From the NCBI GenBank assembly GCA_030054175.1, contig JASGCM010000010.1, forward strand, positions 59,410 to 123,409: a stretch of 64,000 nt of DNA, in the 5' to 3' direction. Source of the stretch: Alphaproteobacteria bacterium. Lineage in GTDB: Bacteria; Pseudomonadota; Gammaproteobacteria; Burkholderiales; Burkholderiaceae_C. The notes under the pieces are model-generated. The model saw nothing but the letters and a program-made list of their open reading frames with translations. It searched no databases and had not been told where the DNA came from. The translations under genes were made by a program, and so were the position numbers. Of the stretch, positions 15,202 through 24,171 are shown in pieces; position 1 is the first letter of the stretch, and each line of letters begins with the position of its first letter.

Positions 15202-15942
15202 CTAGTTCAATAAGACATTGATATTGCTGAAGGGGTAGCGGCAGTAGTCATCCAAAGTGCGATCGTAACCAGCCCAAGCATGGTTGAGGCCAGGGACCGG
15301 GGTTGAACCGAGGTAAACGCTTCCATACTTTACTGTGACAAGATACATTCGAAATCCGGCCGAAACCAGGCTGTTTTTGAGACCTGTCACCAGGCTGTAG
15401 CATTGATCGTATCCCAGTTTCTTGATCTGTTCGGCGTCCTGACCAATGCCCAGCGTCACCACAGGCACGTTGAATGGAAAGCTGAGGTTGTACCAGAACG
15501 TGATCGGAATCCCGGTCGATGTGATGTATTTCCCCGCCCCACCGTCACGCCCACCGCTGACGCCCCAAAAGTCGCTCAGTGACCGGGACGGGTATGCGGT
15601 GGGTCGGGTCGTGGGGTTGAAGCTGGAGTCAAACATCCAACACCAGTTAGCGGCGCTTTTCAAGTCATTGCTGGTCATGGCAGGGTCGTTGACCAGGCCC
15701 TGACAACTGGGATTGGTCAACTGATGTGCCAGCATCAGCCGATCCAGACCGACCATCACCGATTCTGAAAGCTTGTTCGAAGCCACTGGCTTGGACAAGA
15801 CGGTGCGCATCACGACCAGACCCATGACCGTCACGATCAGGATGTAGAGCATCAACTCGATGAATGTATATCCCGGCTGGCACCGAACCTGGGTGCCAGC
15901 CCGCTTCAGCATGTCCATGTTGCGGCCAGCCGGGCTTTTCAT
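15202..15942 (-). CDS. Type IV prepilin-like protein of the pilus operon
   Basis: 246 residues from ATG 15942 (an upstream ATG at 15990 would overlap the preceding gene further). The prepilin signature is clear: CQPGYTFIELMLYILIVTVMG, here split as leader ending PG, cleavage, then YTFIE with Glu at +5 and a hydrophobic helix. The leader is about 30 residues, longer than class IVa leaders and in keeping with class IVb. The globular part has four Cys. Probably a minor pilin or pseudopilin assembled with the PilS-like protein upstream. Overlaps or abuts its neighbours within 12 bases. Confidence 0.75.
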   Translation of the reverse strand: MKSPAGRNMDMLKRAGTQVRCQPGYTFIELMLYILIVTVMGLVVMRTVLSKPVASNKLSESVMVGLDRLMLAHQLTNPSCQGLVNDPAMTSNDLKSAANWCWMFDSSFNPTTRPTAYPSRSLSDFWGVSGGRDGGAGKYITSTGIPITFWYNLSFPFNVPVVTLGIGQDAEQIKKLGYDQCYSLVTGLKNSLVSAGFRMYLVTVKYGSVYLGSTPVPGLNHAWAGYDRTLDDYCRYPFSNINVLLN

Positions 15943-15949
15943 GTGGGCA

Positions 15950-16597
15950 TCACTGGAACGTGAACGCCAAACTATTGGCTGAACCGACACTACAAGCAGT
16001 AGCAGCCGTGACCCCGTTGTATACCGTTGGAGTTACCAAAGTGATATCTTTCACCGTCGTAGCCGCAGCGCCGGTGATCACCACTTTCACGGCACCGGTC
16101 TGTAACAGGCTGGATAAATCTGTGCAAGCGGCATCATGCACTTGACTGAAAGTCACAACCAATTGCGTGTTGGAGCTTGCGGTTGTGACAGTCACGGATG
16201 GGGCAGTTCCTGTCGAAAGTCGATGAGAAATAGCAACAGCCCCCCCGGTGCCAGTGACTTTGAACATATTGGAAGAGCTTAAAAATGCTGCAAAAACAGC
16301 ATTTGTGATGGTGGAATAATCAGCGGCAGCAGCAGAAGCCGAAGAGTTCGCTGCACTGATGATCCGTTGAACGGCTGTATTGGTGTCGGTCGCGGTGGCC
16401 TCGACCCGACCGCTGATGATGATGGGCTGCACCGACCTGAAGGCCACCACCGCCAGCACACCGATGATGACAAGCACCAGCAGCAATTCACCCAGGGTGA
16501 AGCCGCCCTGGCTGCGTCGGCGCAGTCGGTTCAGTGTTGAAGTTTGGCCCGTGGGGGACCCTTGTGTGTTCTGATGTGCTGTGCTACAGGTTTTCAT
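15950..16597 (-). CDS. pilS: Type IVb major prepilin (PilS-like)
   Basis: 215 residues with AAGGA before the ATG. A 32-residue leader ends in QGG, followed by FTLGELLLVLVIIGVL: cleavage after Gly, Phe at +1 and Glu at +5. The mature protein is about 183 residues, rich in Ser, Thr and Ala with a C-terminal Cys pair (DAACTD and ATACSV) that could form the D-loop disulfide. Long leader and size fit class IVb pilins such as R64 PilS. The better Shine-Dalgarno here than in its neighbours fits high expression of a main subunit. Confidence 0.8.
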   Translation of the reverse strand: MKTCSTAHQNTQGSPTGQTSTLNRLRRRSQGGFTLGELLLVLVIIGVLAVVAFRSVQPIIISGRVEATATDTNTAVQRIISAANSSASAAAADYSTITNAVFAAFLSSSNMFKVTGTGGAVAISHRLSTGTAPSVTVTTASSNTQLVVTFSQVHDAACTDLSSLLQTGAVKVVITGAAATTVKDITLVTPTVYNGVTAATACSVGSANSLAFTFQ

Positions 16598-16624
16598 GGT
16601 GTTTTCCTTTTTAAAAAACGCAGG

Positions 16625-17725
16625 TCATTGGTTTTGGGAGTTGATGTAGCTCAGACTGGCTGACTTCATCTCGAAGTTCGTCACCTGTATGGTGCCCATC
16701 ACCACCAGACCAAGGACCAACGAGGGGACGATCATCATCCAGCGCAACACTGTCAGCCGCACCATCAGACGCGGCAACATCAGCTCCTGGATATAAGTTC
16801 CGGTGGCGTTGAATGCCTTGGCCAGACCCTGGCCCTCTTCGACATCACGCATGCGCCAATAGATTTCCTGTGGCAAAAATCCAGTGTTGAACACCGACGA
16901 ATCGGTTGCTCCAGTAACCACCACCCGATACAAAATTTGATCCAGCCGCCACCAAACCCACGGATTGGGTGCGCTGCGCATCATTTGCTGCAAAGCGTCT
17001 TCCAGGGTTTGCGGATTACCGCCATGGCTGGTGGTCAGCGTGCCCAGCATCAGCAACAGCCGGATCGCCATCAGGTCGCGCAAAGTGTTGATGCCAATCA
17101 AGTGCTCATCGCACCAGGCGCGCCATTGCCCCGTCCATTGTTGCAAGCGCGATAAACCCATCAGGACCAACAACAGACCCAGCACGATATAGCCGCGCCA
17201 AAATTCAGCCCATTGCGCCACAGCAGCCAAAAATCGGCCTACGGGTCCCCAGTATTGATAAGGGATGTCCAATGCCTCGCGGATCACGCTGACCGTCCAG
17301 GGCACCATGATCAGCAGCATCCCCGAGGCCAACGCCACCGTGATGAAGCCCACCAGCAAGGTGGCGATCACCTGTTGCACGATCCGCTCGGACAAGCGCG
17401 CCATGCGAGACAGTTCCCGCAGGGTGTTCGATATCGCCTTGTCACCAGTGTTCGACTGCACCCGCAACACCGCCACCTCCAGGTCGGGCAGGGTACCCGA
17501 CCAGGCGCTGGCCAAGTCAGCGCCATGGACAATGAACCGCTCTTCCCACAGTCTGGACAACTCGCCGCGCGGGGCCTTGCCAAAGCGGGCGCCGTCTTTC
17601 CTGAAGATATCAAGCAATCGCATATGGCTTGAGTCGATCAGCATCGCCAGATCATCGTAATAGGTCGCCCGTTGGGAACGGAATTGCCAACAAGCCATGC
17701 GTTGTGCCATGGTCAAATCATTCAT
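16625..17725 (-). CDS. pilR: Type IV pilus inner-membrane platform protein (GspF/PilR-like)
   Basis: 366 residues with the GspF/TadC-like architecture: a cytoplasmic helical domain, a membrane span pair around VIATLLVGFITVALASGMLLI and FWRGYIVLGLLLVLMG, a second cytoplasmic domain, and a C-terminal span MMIVPSLVLGLVVMGTI. It should anchor the pilus base in the inner membrane and couple to the ATPase. The start overlaps the ATPase stop in ATGA fashion, so translation is coupled. Confidence 0.8.
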   Translation of the reverse strand: MNDLTMAQRMACWQFRSQRATYYDDLAMLIDSSHMRLLDIFRKDGARFGKAPRGELSRLWEERFIVHGADLASAWSGTLPDLEVAVLRVQSNTGDKAISNTLRELSRMARLSERIVQQVIATLLVGFITVALASGMLLIMVPWTVSVIREALDIPYQYWGPVGRFLAAVAQWAEFWRGYIVLGLLLVLMGLSRLQQWTGQWRAWCDEHLIGINTLRDLMAIRLLLMLGTLTTSHGGNPQTLEDALQQMMRSAPNPWVWWRLDQILYRVVVTGATDSSVFNTGFLPQEIYWRMRDVEEGQGLAKAFNATGTYIQELMLPRLMVRLTVLRWMMIVPSLVLGLVVMGTIQVTNFEMKSASLSYINSQNQ

Positions 17726-19617
17726 TGATTCTTCTCCATTGCCAAACGCTCCCGTCGGTTCTTCTCATGCTGCTTTTGCCAGCGCAGATGCTCAAAACTG
17801 GTGAAACGGTGTTCGATGTCGCGCACATCGTGCCAACCCATGCAGGCCTTGGTCAGGGCCACCTCCATGGTCGACTTGCCGGACAGGTCGGGGGTGTCGA
17901 TGCGGCCATCAGACTGGTCCTTCCACCACATGGCCTGCTCGAAGCGGTTGCCTTCCATGACCAACTGCGACAACTCCTGGTCAGGGACCAGCATCTCGGC
18001 CGCCACGCTGCGACCGCTGTACCCGTTGAACTGGGGCAGGTCTTTGTTGAAGCAAGCCGGACAACCCCGTGGGTTTCTGAAGCGAAGTTGCCGCGGGCTG
18101 ACCTCGTACAAATGCCCGAAGGTCAACAGGTACTCCTCTTCGATGCCAGCCGCCACATGGTCCAGGGCGCAGTTCCCGCACAGGCGCGGGATCAGGGCCT
18201 GATTGACACACAGCTTGATGCTGCCTGGGGCCGACAGTACCTCAAGCGGAATATTGATTTCGGGCGAACTCAGGCGGGCAAAAATGCCCAGCGCATCGCG
18301 GGCGTGGACCGTGGTGTAGATGTCGTGTCCCGACTCCAGCACAGCGCGCACCACTTTGCCAGCAGGAATATCGCGCACTTCGCCAAACAGCAAGCCATCA
18401 AGGGCACTGCGCAGCAAGGCGCGAACGGCAGCCGCAAAATCGCGGTCGTCTTGCGACAGCATGTCGCGCACCACCGTGCGTTGGTGCACATTGGGAATGA
18501 CGAACTCCACCGGGTCTTCCAACGAGATGATCTTGCGGTCTTTGGGCAACATCGACATCAGCACCGACAAAGTCAGGCTTTTGCCTGTGCCCACCGTGCC
18601 CGACAACACCAGCATTCCGCCGTGGTTGCTCAGGGCGTTTTCGAACAACAAGATTTGTGACGGCAAATAGCCCGCTGACTCGAGTGACTTGATCTGGGAC
18701 ATCGATGACAACTTCTGCAAGCGGGTGGTCACGATGCACCCGCCGTCAATGCGCATGCCCGACCAGCGCAAACGCCCCCGCTCTTGGTTGGTCAGATCAA
18801 CGTCGATCATGCATTGCTGTTCGATGTTGGGGTTGAAGGTCGGGTCATTGCCACCATCGCCATACTGATAAGCAATGCCCAGCGCCTGCAACAGGGTGCG
18901 GGTCGGCATGCGCCAGCGATCTGGGTAAATGTATAAGCCGTCAATTTTGAAGGCCACGCACGACATCGCCTCTTCCACCCGCAAAATGAAGTCAATGTCG
19001 TTGGCGTGGTTGTCAAAGCCCCATTGCACAATGTTCAGAAATGTGTGCCAAAGCGCTGCCTTGCTTTGGTCTTTGGCCATCGAACGAATTTGCTCAATGC
19101 GGTTATTACGCACATGCCCCTGGGCCACCGATATCAGCAGATTGGGCTCCACAAACCAGGCATTGTCACCCTCGGCCAGGATCCAGCCCGATTGGGGCAA
19201 GAGTTGGCTGATGGCAATCAGGTCGTCCTCATTGACCGTCGGTGCCAGCAACAAGCCGCAGTGGTGCTTTTCAGTGTCCAGCGAGACCACGACGATCACA
19301 TACGACAGGTAATGTGCCAGTCCGACTGTGTTGTTCAGGCACTCGACAAAGTTGACCTGACTGACCATCTCCTCAAGTCCCCTGATCTGGGCTGAACTGA
19401 AACGAATCTTGGCCAACGCCGGATGGGAGGAGCGCGAAGTGGATGGCAGCTTATCGGGTGGAGGCGGTCTCAGTGGATTGATCGATGACTTGGCCTCTTC
19501 CGCTCCGAAGCTTTTTGCGACCCGCAGGCGCAGACCGATCACCGGGGCACTGGTTCTGACCTCCCTTGTGCTTTCGCTCTGTTGGGGTTGCGTGTTGTTT
19601 TGCATTTGCATGCCCAT
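17722..19617 (-). CDS. pilQ: Type IVb pilus assembly ATPase (GspE/PilQ-like)
   Basis: 631 residues; secretion ATPase that would power pilus assembly. Walker A GTVGTGKS at 340-347, Asp-box region IISLEDPVEF, Walker-B-like LLFGEVRD around 409-416, and His box TTVHARD at 435-441. A zinc tetracysteine is visible: Cys480, Cys483, Cys519, Cys522. The N-terminal 80 residues are proline-rich and probably disordered. The usual hydrophobic-Asp-Pro-Asp before GE(I/V)RD is replaced by ALDGLL, as in other divergent plasmid-type pilus ATPases. Start at ATG 19617 with in-frame ATGs 6 and 12 bases later. Confidence 0.85.
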   Translation of the reverse strand: MGMQMQNNTQPQQSESTREVRTSAPVIGLRLRVAKSFGAEEAKSSINPLRPPPPDKLPSTSRSSHPALAKIRFSSAQIRGLEEMVSQVNFVECLNNTVGLAHYLSYVIVVVSLDTEKHHCGLLLAPTVNEDDLIAISQLLPQSGWILAEGDNAWFVEPNLLISVAQGHVRNNRIEQIRSMAKDQSKAALWHTFLNIVQWGFDNHANDIDFILRVEEAMSCVAFKIDGLYIYPDRWRMPTRTLLQALGIAYQYGDGGNDPTFNPNIEQQCMIDVDLTNQERGRLRWSGMRIDGGCIVTTRLQKLSSMSQIKSLESAGYLPSQILLFENALSNHGGMLVLSGTVGTGKSLTLSVLMSMLPKDRKIISLEDPVEFVIPNVHQRTVVRDMLSQDDRDFAAAVRALLRSALDGLLFGEVRDIPAGKVVRAVLESGHDIYTTVHARDALGIFARLSSPEINIPLEVLSAPGSIKLCVNQALIPRLCGNCALDHVAAGIEEEYLLTFGHLYEVSPRQLRFRNPRGCPACFNKDLPQFNGYSGRSVAAEMLVPDQELSQLVMEGNRFEQAMWWKDQSDGRIDTPDLSGKSTMEVALTKACMGWHDVRDIEHRFTSFEHLRWQKQHEKNRRERLAMEKNQ

Positions 19618-19620
19618 GGT

Positions 19621-20265
19621 TCAACGGTTGCCCACAGGGGGGAGCGGGGGCAGGCTTGCCGGTGCAGAAACCAGTTGCGCTGGTGCGCTTGCAGGCGCTT
19701 CAGGGGGAGCGGCTGTCGGAGCGGCTGTCGGAGCGGCTGTCGGAGCGGCTGTCGGAGCGGCTGTCGGAGCGGCAATGATGGCCACATTGGGGACCGGTGT
19801 GGGGCCAGCATTGTGGGTGGCCATGGGCACTTCGGGCACGACCAAGTCTGGGCTGGCTGGGGCGACCAGATAGACGCTGGCGTCCAGACAGTGGCGCTGC
19901 TGGGTCTTGGCGCGGGCCTTGGTCTGGAAAACCGCGCAAAGCCTGTCGATCTCGACCAGCCGCCCCAAAGGAGTGTCTTGTCCCGGGGTCAGTGACGTCA
20001 GAGTCTGCCCGGCGTGGCGCAGATCGACCCTGCGTTTGGCGCCAACCCCGTAAACGCTCAGCACCTCGGTCACAGGCAAGGGGGCTTGCAGACTGCCATT
20101 GACGGGCTGGAACAGTGTGGTCGAGGTCGATGGCACCTGAACCACCTGCGGTGGCTTGAACAGATCTTCCAGCCGCAAAACAAACTGAGTTTGGGCCTGA
20201 CAGACCCAGGGCAACCAGACCGTCAGGCCACAGAGGATGCGCAACCCGAGGTCATTCGTTGGCAT
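19621..20265 (-). CDS. pilP: Pilus assembly protein PilP-like, secreted, with Ala-Pro-Thr repeats
   Basis: 214 residues. Signal peptide ending VCQA, then a short folded part (LSVYGVGAKRRVDLR and LGRLVEIDRLCAVF) of the kind seen in R64 PilP, which bridges inner membrane and secretin. The C-terminal third is a tail of repeated A-P-T-A units encoded by five perfect 12-base repeats at 19706-19765. Overlaps the PilO-like gene by 14 bases and lies between it and the ATPase, the R64 order. Confidence 0.7.
   Translation of the reverse strand: MPTNDLGLRILCGLTVWLPWVCQAQTQFVLRLEDLFKPPQVVQVPSTSTTLFQPVNGSLQAPLPVTEVLSVYGVGAKRRVDLRHAGQTLTSLTPGQDTPLGRLVEIDRLCAVFQTKARAKTQQRHCLDASVYLVAPASPDLVVPEVPMATHNAGPTPVPNVAIIAAPTAAPTAAPTAAPTAAPTAAPPEAPASAPAQLVSAPASLPPLPPVGNR
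19706..19773 (-). repeat. 12-base tandem repeat inside the PilP-like gene
   Basis: Five perfect copies of ggagcggctgtc (plus strand reading) plus a partial sixth; they encode the Ala-Pro-Thr-Ala tail in frame. Perfect identity between copies suggests recent slippage, so tail length may vary between strains without breaking the frame. Confidence 0.9.
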
Positions 20266-21850
20266 AAAGTGCCCCGCTCAGAACAAATGCGGCCTCGGGC
20301 ATCGAAGCCCTTGTCACACCATTGACCACAGCAACCTGTGGGCTGAAACTCACCTCCAATTTTCGCCAATCGGCTGGAAAGGCCTTCAACAACTCAGGCA
20401 TTCGGTACAAGGGTCCGCTGACGCTTACTTTGCTCATCACGGGCAAGAGAGTGGCATTCGGTTTGGGGGCATCAGAGCCGTCACTGCGCCGCACGGCAGG
20501 AAATGGCAAAGCCGTCCATTTCAGATCGGCAGATATGCTGTACACCCCGGACAACTGTTGAAACAAGCTGCTCCATTTCAGCGTCGACGACTTCGCACCA
20601 TCCAGGCGCTGGGTCTGCATGCCTTGGACCGTGCGCTGCAAGGTCCAGCTGAGCTCAAAGTTTTTCAGCGGCACCCAACGGACTTCATATTCAGGCGGGA
20701 ATTGGCCTGCCAACTCGGCAAATGTGGCGGATCCGGGGCTTTGCGGGTCGAGCCCAAAAAAAGCCATGCAGTGCCAGGTTTGGGGCTGACCCGTGACGGT
20801 CGTCTTGGCCAGATAGAGCGTGTCTTTGTCACGGGTCACTTGTTCTAGACAAGTCAACTTGTTCAGTTGCCAGCCCCGTATCCAAACAGGCAAGCCATGC
20901 ATGGCACTCACCATTTGTTGCATGCTTTGGCCATCGGGAGCGGGCAGTCGCTCCAGCAAAGACTTGATTTGCTGCTCCCACAGCAGGGTGGGAACTTCCT
21001 TTTCGACCCGGAGTCGACGTTGAATTTCGATCTGCTCGGCCACATACGACTGGTATTCGGTCAGCCCGAAATCGAACCCCTGCCAGATCAGCACAGCCAG
21101 ACCAACCCACTTGAGCGAAGGGTATTTTTGCAACAATTGCTTGAGACCCATCCGGCGCAACGACACCAACTGGTCGGCCCGAAACACTTGTGACTTGAAC
21201 GCATGATCCAGCGTCAAGTGGAAGATGTGCTCGGGTTGAAAATAGGCTTGCAAATCTTCGCTGGCCAGGTCGGAGTGGACATGCACAAACTGGCTGGCAT
21301 GTTGATCCAGCCAGGGCCCGACCTCTTCATAACTCAGCAGCGCCTCTGTGCCATAGGGGCGCCGGTGATTGACCTGCAAGGCCCATACCTTGGACTGTTC
21401 GGGCAGATGCAGCAGCACAGAAGTGCGATCGGTCTGTAACAGGCGCATGACCAGCACCGCCAGTCCCGCAGGCATGTTGGCGGAAGGGGGTGATTTCAGC
21501 CGCCCCAAACCGACACACTGGCCCAGATACTCGGTCATGTGGGTCGCATCGCTTTGGCTGGCGATCTGACGACCGGCCTTGGAGCCAGCAGCGATGATGC
21601 TTTTCCATTCCAGACCCACCACCAGCGATTTATTGCCCTGGCTGATCAGGCTGACTATGGGGGTGTGATGGGGTTTGACCTGATTCAGGTTGGCCTTCAG
21701 TCGCCGCACCCAGGGTTGACTCAAGGCATGCGTGAGCCAACGCAGCTTGAACAACCTTCGCAGGCCAAGACCCATCCCTCGGCGCAGGCGGCGCATCCAC
21801 CGCCTGCCAGACCGGGCGGGGGGAATGCGCTGGGCCGCCCTGGCGTTCAT
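20252..21850 (-). CDS. pilO2: Type IVb pilus assembly protein PilO-like
   Basis: 532 residues. N-terminal cytoplasmic part of about 235 residues beginning with a strongly basic stretch, a single hydrophobic segment near 237-252 (WVGLAVLIWQGF), then a long periplasmic part starting with a coiled stretch. This matches the one-span layout of R64-type PilO (PilO2 family), which joins the ATPase platform to PilP and the secretin. The start forms an ATGA overlap with the secretin stop. Sequence conservation is weak, so the call leans on layout and position. Confidence 0.65.
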   Translation of the reverse strand: MNARAAQRIPPARSGRRWMRRLRRGMGLGLRRLFKLRWLTHALSQPWVRRLKANLNQVKPHHTPIVSLISQGNKSLVVGLEWKSIIAAGSKAGRQIASQSDATHMTEYLGQCVGLGRLKSPPSANMPAGLAVLVMRLLQTDRTSVLLHLPEQSKVWALQVNHRRPYGTEALLSYEEVGPWLDQHASQFVHVHSDLASEDLQAYFQPEHIFHLTLDHAFKSQVFRADQLVSLRRMGLKQLLQKYPSLKWVGLAVLIWQGFDFGLTEYQSYVAEQIEIQRRLRVEKEVPTLLWEQQIKSLLERLPAPDGQSMQQMVSAMHGLPVWIRGWQLNKLTCLEQVTRDKDTLYLAKTTVTGQPQTWHCMAFFGLDPQSPGSATFAELAGQFPPEYEVRWVPLKNFELSWTLQRTVQGMQTQRLDGAKSSTLKWSSLFQQLSGVYSISADLKWTALPFPAVRRSDGSDAPKPNATLLPVMSKVSVSGPLYRMPELLKAFPADWRKLEVSFSPQVAVVNGVTRASMPEAAFVLSGALYANE

Positions 21851-23505
21851 ATACCGTCCTCGGCAAAAGCCGTGACCAACAAAATGATGCGGCGCCCGGT
21901 CTGGTTTTTCGTATCTGAACCACCAAACACAATCGACGCATCCTGGCCAATCCGACGCTCGGTGCTGTCGCGTGCGGCCTCTTCAAGCCCACCCACCAGT
22001 TGCGTCATCCCGGTGCGCAAGACAGTCCGGTTGATCATGGTCGCTTCGTTGATGTGACGCTGCTGTATGGTGTTCTCGCTGCCAGCCACCGATACCTTGT
22101 AGGGCGACAAAGTGCCGCTGCGATCCGACAAAGAGATCTGCGCCAAAATTTCGCCGCTGTCTTGGGCTTCGAGGGTGCAATTCAGAAACACCCCAAAGCG
22201 GTCTTCGCGTTGCACGATGGTCGGTGCAGAAAAAGTCCCACCCGCCGCCGTCGATACAGTGTTGCTTTGGACCGATTGGACATAATCAAAAATAGTGGGC
22301 AAGCCGATGCTGACCGTGCTGCCATTGAGCGCACTGATCGGAAACGACCGGCGGGTGACGGTAAAGCCTTGTTCGGCCAGCGCTTGCAACACGATCTGAC
22401 TGCCAGCCGTGGCCGGACTGCCACCGCCTGGAGTGGTCACCAAGGTACTGCGCGCGGCGATATCCGTGGCCTGCGTGCCGGGTCCATTGAGACGGATCTG
22501 GCGCCCAAGCCGGGTGGCGATCAGTTGCCAATCGACCGACAATTCGCGCTTGGTTTCATTGGTGACGAAGATTTGATCGATGACCATCGAGATGCGGCGG
22601 GTCAGTCGCTTGTTCTCTTGTTCAATGAATGCTTCCATGCGGGCAATCGACTCGGGTGTGTCGGTGACCAGCGCCGCCTTGGTGTTGGGGTTGATTTCCA
22701 CCGACCCGGCCATCGTGCCCAGGCTCATCAAAGACTGCTTCATATCGGCCAGAGCGTCGGTCGAGGTGCTGTCGACACTGACCACCGACTCTTGGTTGAA
22801 ACCGCTGGACACGCGCACGCTGGCAGGGTTCTTCTGCGCCAAAGCCTTCAGCCTCAGGATGCGCGTTTCGAGTCGATAAATTTCGATGCTGCCGTCTTCT
22901 TGCAAACGATGCCGCACATCCCAGGTTGCATTGGCCAGTTCGAGCAATCGGTTCAGGGTGATGTCAACGGGCACGACAGACAACAGATCTGCTTTCCCGC
23001 TGGCTGGTGCTGGACTCGCCGCTGCGCCACCGCTGCGACGGGTGGTGAACTGCGAGATGGGCAACAAGGCATCGGGTCGGACATAAACGGGCACACCCAC
23101 CAAGGCGGTGATGCACAGGGAGAACCGTTTCAGTGTGAATTCTTTGGGGTTGCACTCGGGCGTGACCAGTGTCACGGACATTTCCCCCAGCACCTCGGCC
23201 TGGTTGGCGCGCAGGTTGAAGCGGGTCATCATGATCTTGGGCAATCGGACTTCTTTGGGCAGAGGCACCGAATTCCCGGCAAGCCAAGGTTGATCCACAT
23301 CCTGCTTTTTTTCGTAGGCCGACAAGATCAATTGCCGATGCCTGCTGATTTGCGAGGCCAGCGCTTCGTTTTCTTTCCGGTGGCTGTCTTGCAGAGACTG
23401 ATCCAGGGGGTCGCTGGCGCAGCCGGTCAAAACAAGCAGGGAAGCGCAAATCAGGGAAACCCAAGCACAGGACGGAGACTGGAGCCTTAACTTCATCGGG
23501 ATCAT
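21847..23505 (-). CDS. pilN: Outer-membrane secretin of the type IVb pilus (PilN-like lipoprotein)
   Basis: 552 residues from ATG 23505, which overlaps the preceding stop as ATGA; an in-frame ATG at 23496 is the alternative. Lipoprotein signal with lipobox LLVLTGCAS (Cys29). N-domain of the secretin/STN kind around VDITLNRLLELANATWDVR, then the C-terminal secretin domain with RTGMTQLVGGLEE and the closing strand GRRIILLVTAF. It should form the gated outer-membrane ring for the pilus. The lipoprotein nature is typical of class IVb secretins (PilN, BfpB, TcpC). Confidence 0.85.
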   Translation of the reverse strand: MIPMKLRLQSPSCAWVSLICASLLVLTGCASDPLDQSLQDSHRKENEALASQISRHRQLILSAYEKKQDVDQPWLAGNSVPLPKEVRLPKIMMTRFNLRANQAEVLGEMSVTLVTPECNPKEFTLKRFSLCITALVGVPVYVRPDALLPISQFTTRRSGGAAASPAPASGKADLLSVVPVDITLNRLLELANATWDVRHRLQEDGSIEIYRLETRILRLKALAQKNPASVRVSSGFNQESVVSVDSTSTDALADMKQSLMSLGTMAGSVEINPNTKAALVTDTPESIARMEAFIEQENKRLTRRISMVIDQIFVTNETKRELSVDWQLIATRLGRQIRLNGPGTQATDIAARSTLVTTPGGGSPATAGSQIVLQALAEQGFTVTRRSFPISALNGSTVSIGLPTIFDYVQSVQSNTVSTAAGGTFSAPTIVQREDRFGVFLNCTLEAQDSGEILAQISLSDRSGTLSPYKVSVAGSENTIQQRHINEATMINRTVLRTGMTQLVGGLEEAARDSTERRIGQDASIVFGGSDTKNQTGRRIILLVTAFAEDGI

Positions 23506-23981
23506 TCTTGGTTGATGTTGCGCAGACAGCTCTCTTGCAGGCTGATGATGCGAACGACATGGTTGGAGTAAAAGCAGGCCTGAGCTGGCAAGTCGGTTTG
23601 CAAGGTCGATCGCATCAACCATCGCATCGCCATGCGAAAGTCATTGCGCTCGAAAACCGCACGCCCCGCCACAGGGATGTCGCGTGGCAAAGTCCAGTGT
23701 TGTGCTTCAAAAACCCAACCCGACTCACTGGCCCAACGCTGAATGACACCCCGCAAATGACTGTCTTTGGCTTGAATGTCGTACACCTCTGGCAATGCCG
23801 CAGGGGGTGGGGCCCCCAGATCCGCTGATGGGGAAGACGCCTGCACGGCGGCCTCGACCGGAGCCGCCAAACGGCGGCTGTTGGGTGTTCCGTCGCGCGC
23901 CTTTTCTGAATTTTTTTGCGCTACTGCGGGACACACCAAGCCCAGCCAGATCGCACACATGAACCATTGATGCTTTTTCAT
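23502..23981 (-). CDS. pilL: TcpQ/PilL-like periplasmic pilus protein
   Basis: 159 residues from ATG 23981, with AAGGA 5 bases upstream (a TTG at 23996 is less likely). Signal peptide cleaved after PAVA. The C-terminal half shows the TcpQ pattern: DSHLRGVIQRWASESGWVF, then a beta-rich part ending FERNDFRMAMRWLMRST and the final CFYSNHVVRII. In R64 this domain ends PilL and in Vibrio TcpQ it helps place the secretin TcpC; here it stands alone, directly before the secretin, and is the first gene of the operon. Confidence 0.75.
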   Translation of the reverse strand: MKKHQWFMCAIWLGLVCPAVAQKNSEKARDGTPNSRRLAAPVEAAVQASSPSADLGAPPPAALPEVYDIQAKDSHLRGVIQRWASESGWVFEAQHWTLPRDIPVAGRAVFERNDFRMAMRWLMRSTLQTDLPAQACFYSNHVVRIISLQESCLRNINQE

Positions 23982-24024
23982 GGAATCCTTGGTCAAATGA
24001 ACTTAAAACAATTAAATTTTATTC

Positions 24025-24053
24025 ATTCTAAGTGCCAAAGAATTTATTTGCAA
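24025..24053 (-). promoter_or_regulatory. Predicted sigma-70 promoter of the pilus operon
   Basis: Reading on the minus strand: -35 TTGCAA (24053-24048), 17-base spacer, -10 TAGAAT (24030-24025), about 44 bases before the first pilus ATG. The surrounding 24000-24120 is strongly AT-rich, in contrast to the genes either side, and could also bind H-NS-like silencers. Confidence 0.55.
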
Positions 24054-24171
24054 TAAAGTAATTTTTGTTGTTTATACGCTTATCAAAAAGTAATTTAAAA
24101 GAGATCAAACATAGATCTGCCGCCCGCCCCATGGCAAGGCGGGCAGATGAAGAAAAAAGAATTTTGTTGCT

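Noticed and set aside
19706..19773. Possible short CRISPR-like array
   Set aside because: The 12-base repeats are contiguous, without spacers, and encode the Ala-Pro-Thr tail of the PilP-like protein.
23960..24060. Sigma-54 promoter (TTGGCAC) before the pilus operon
   Set aside because: The TGGCAC lacks the downstream TTGC element at the right spacing; a sigma-70 pair with a 17-base spacer fits better.
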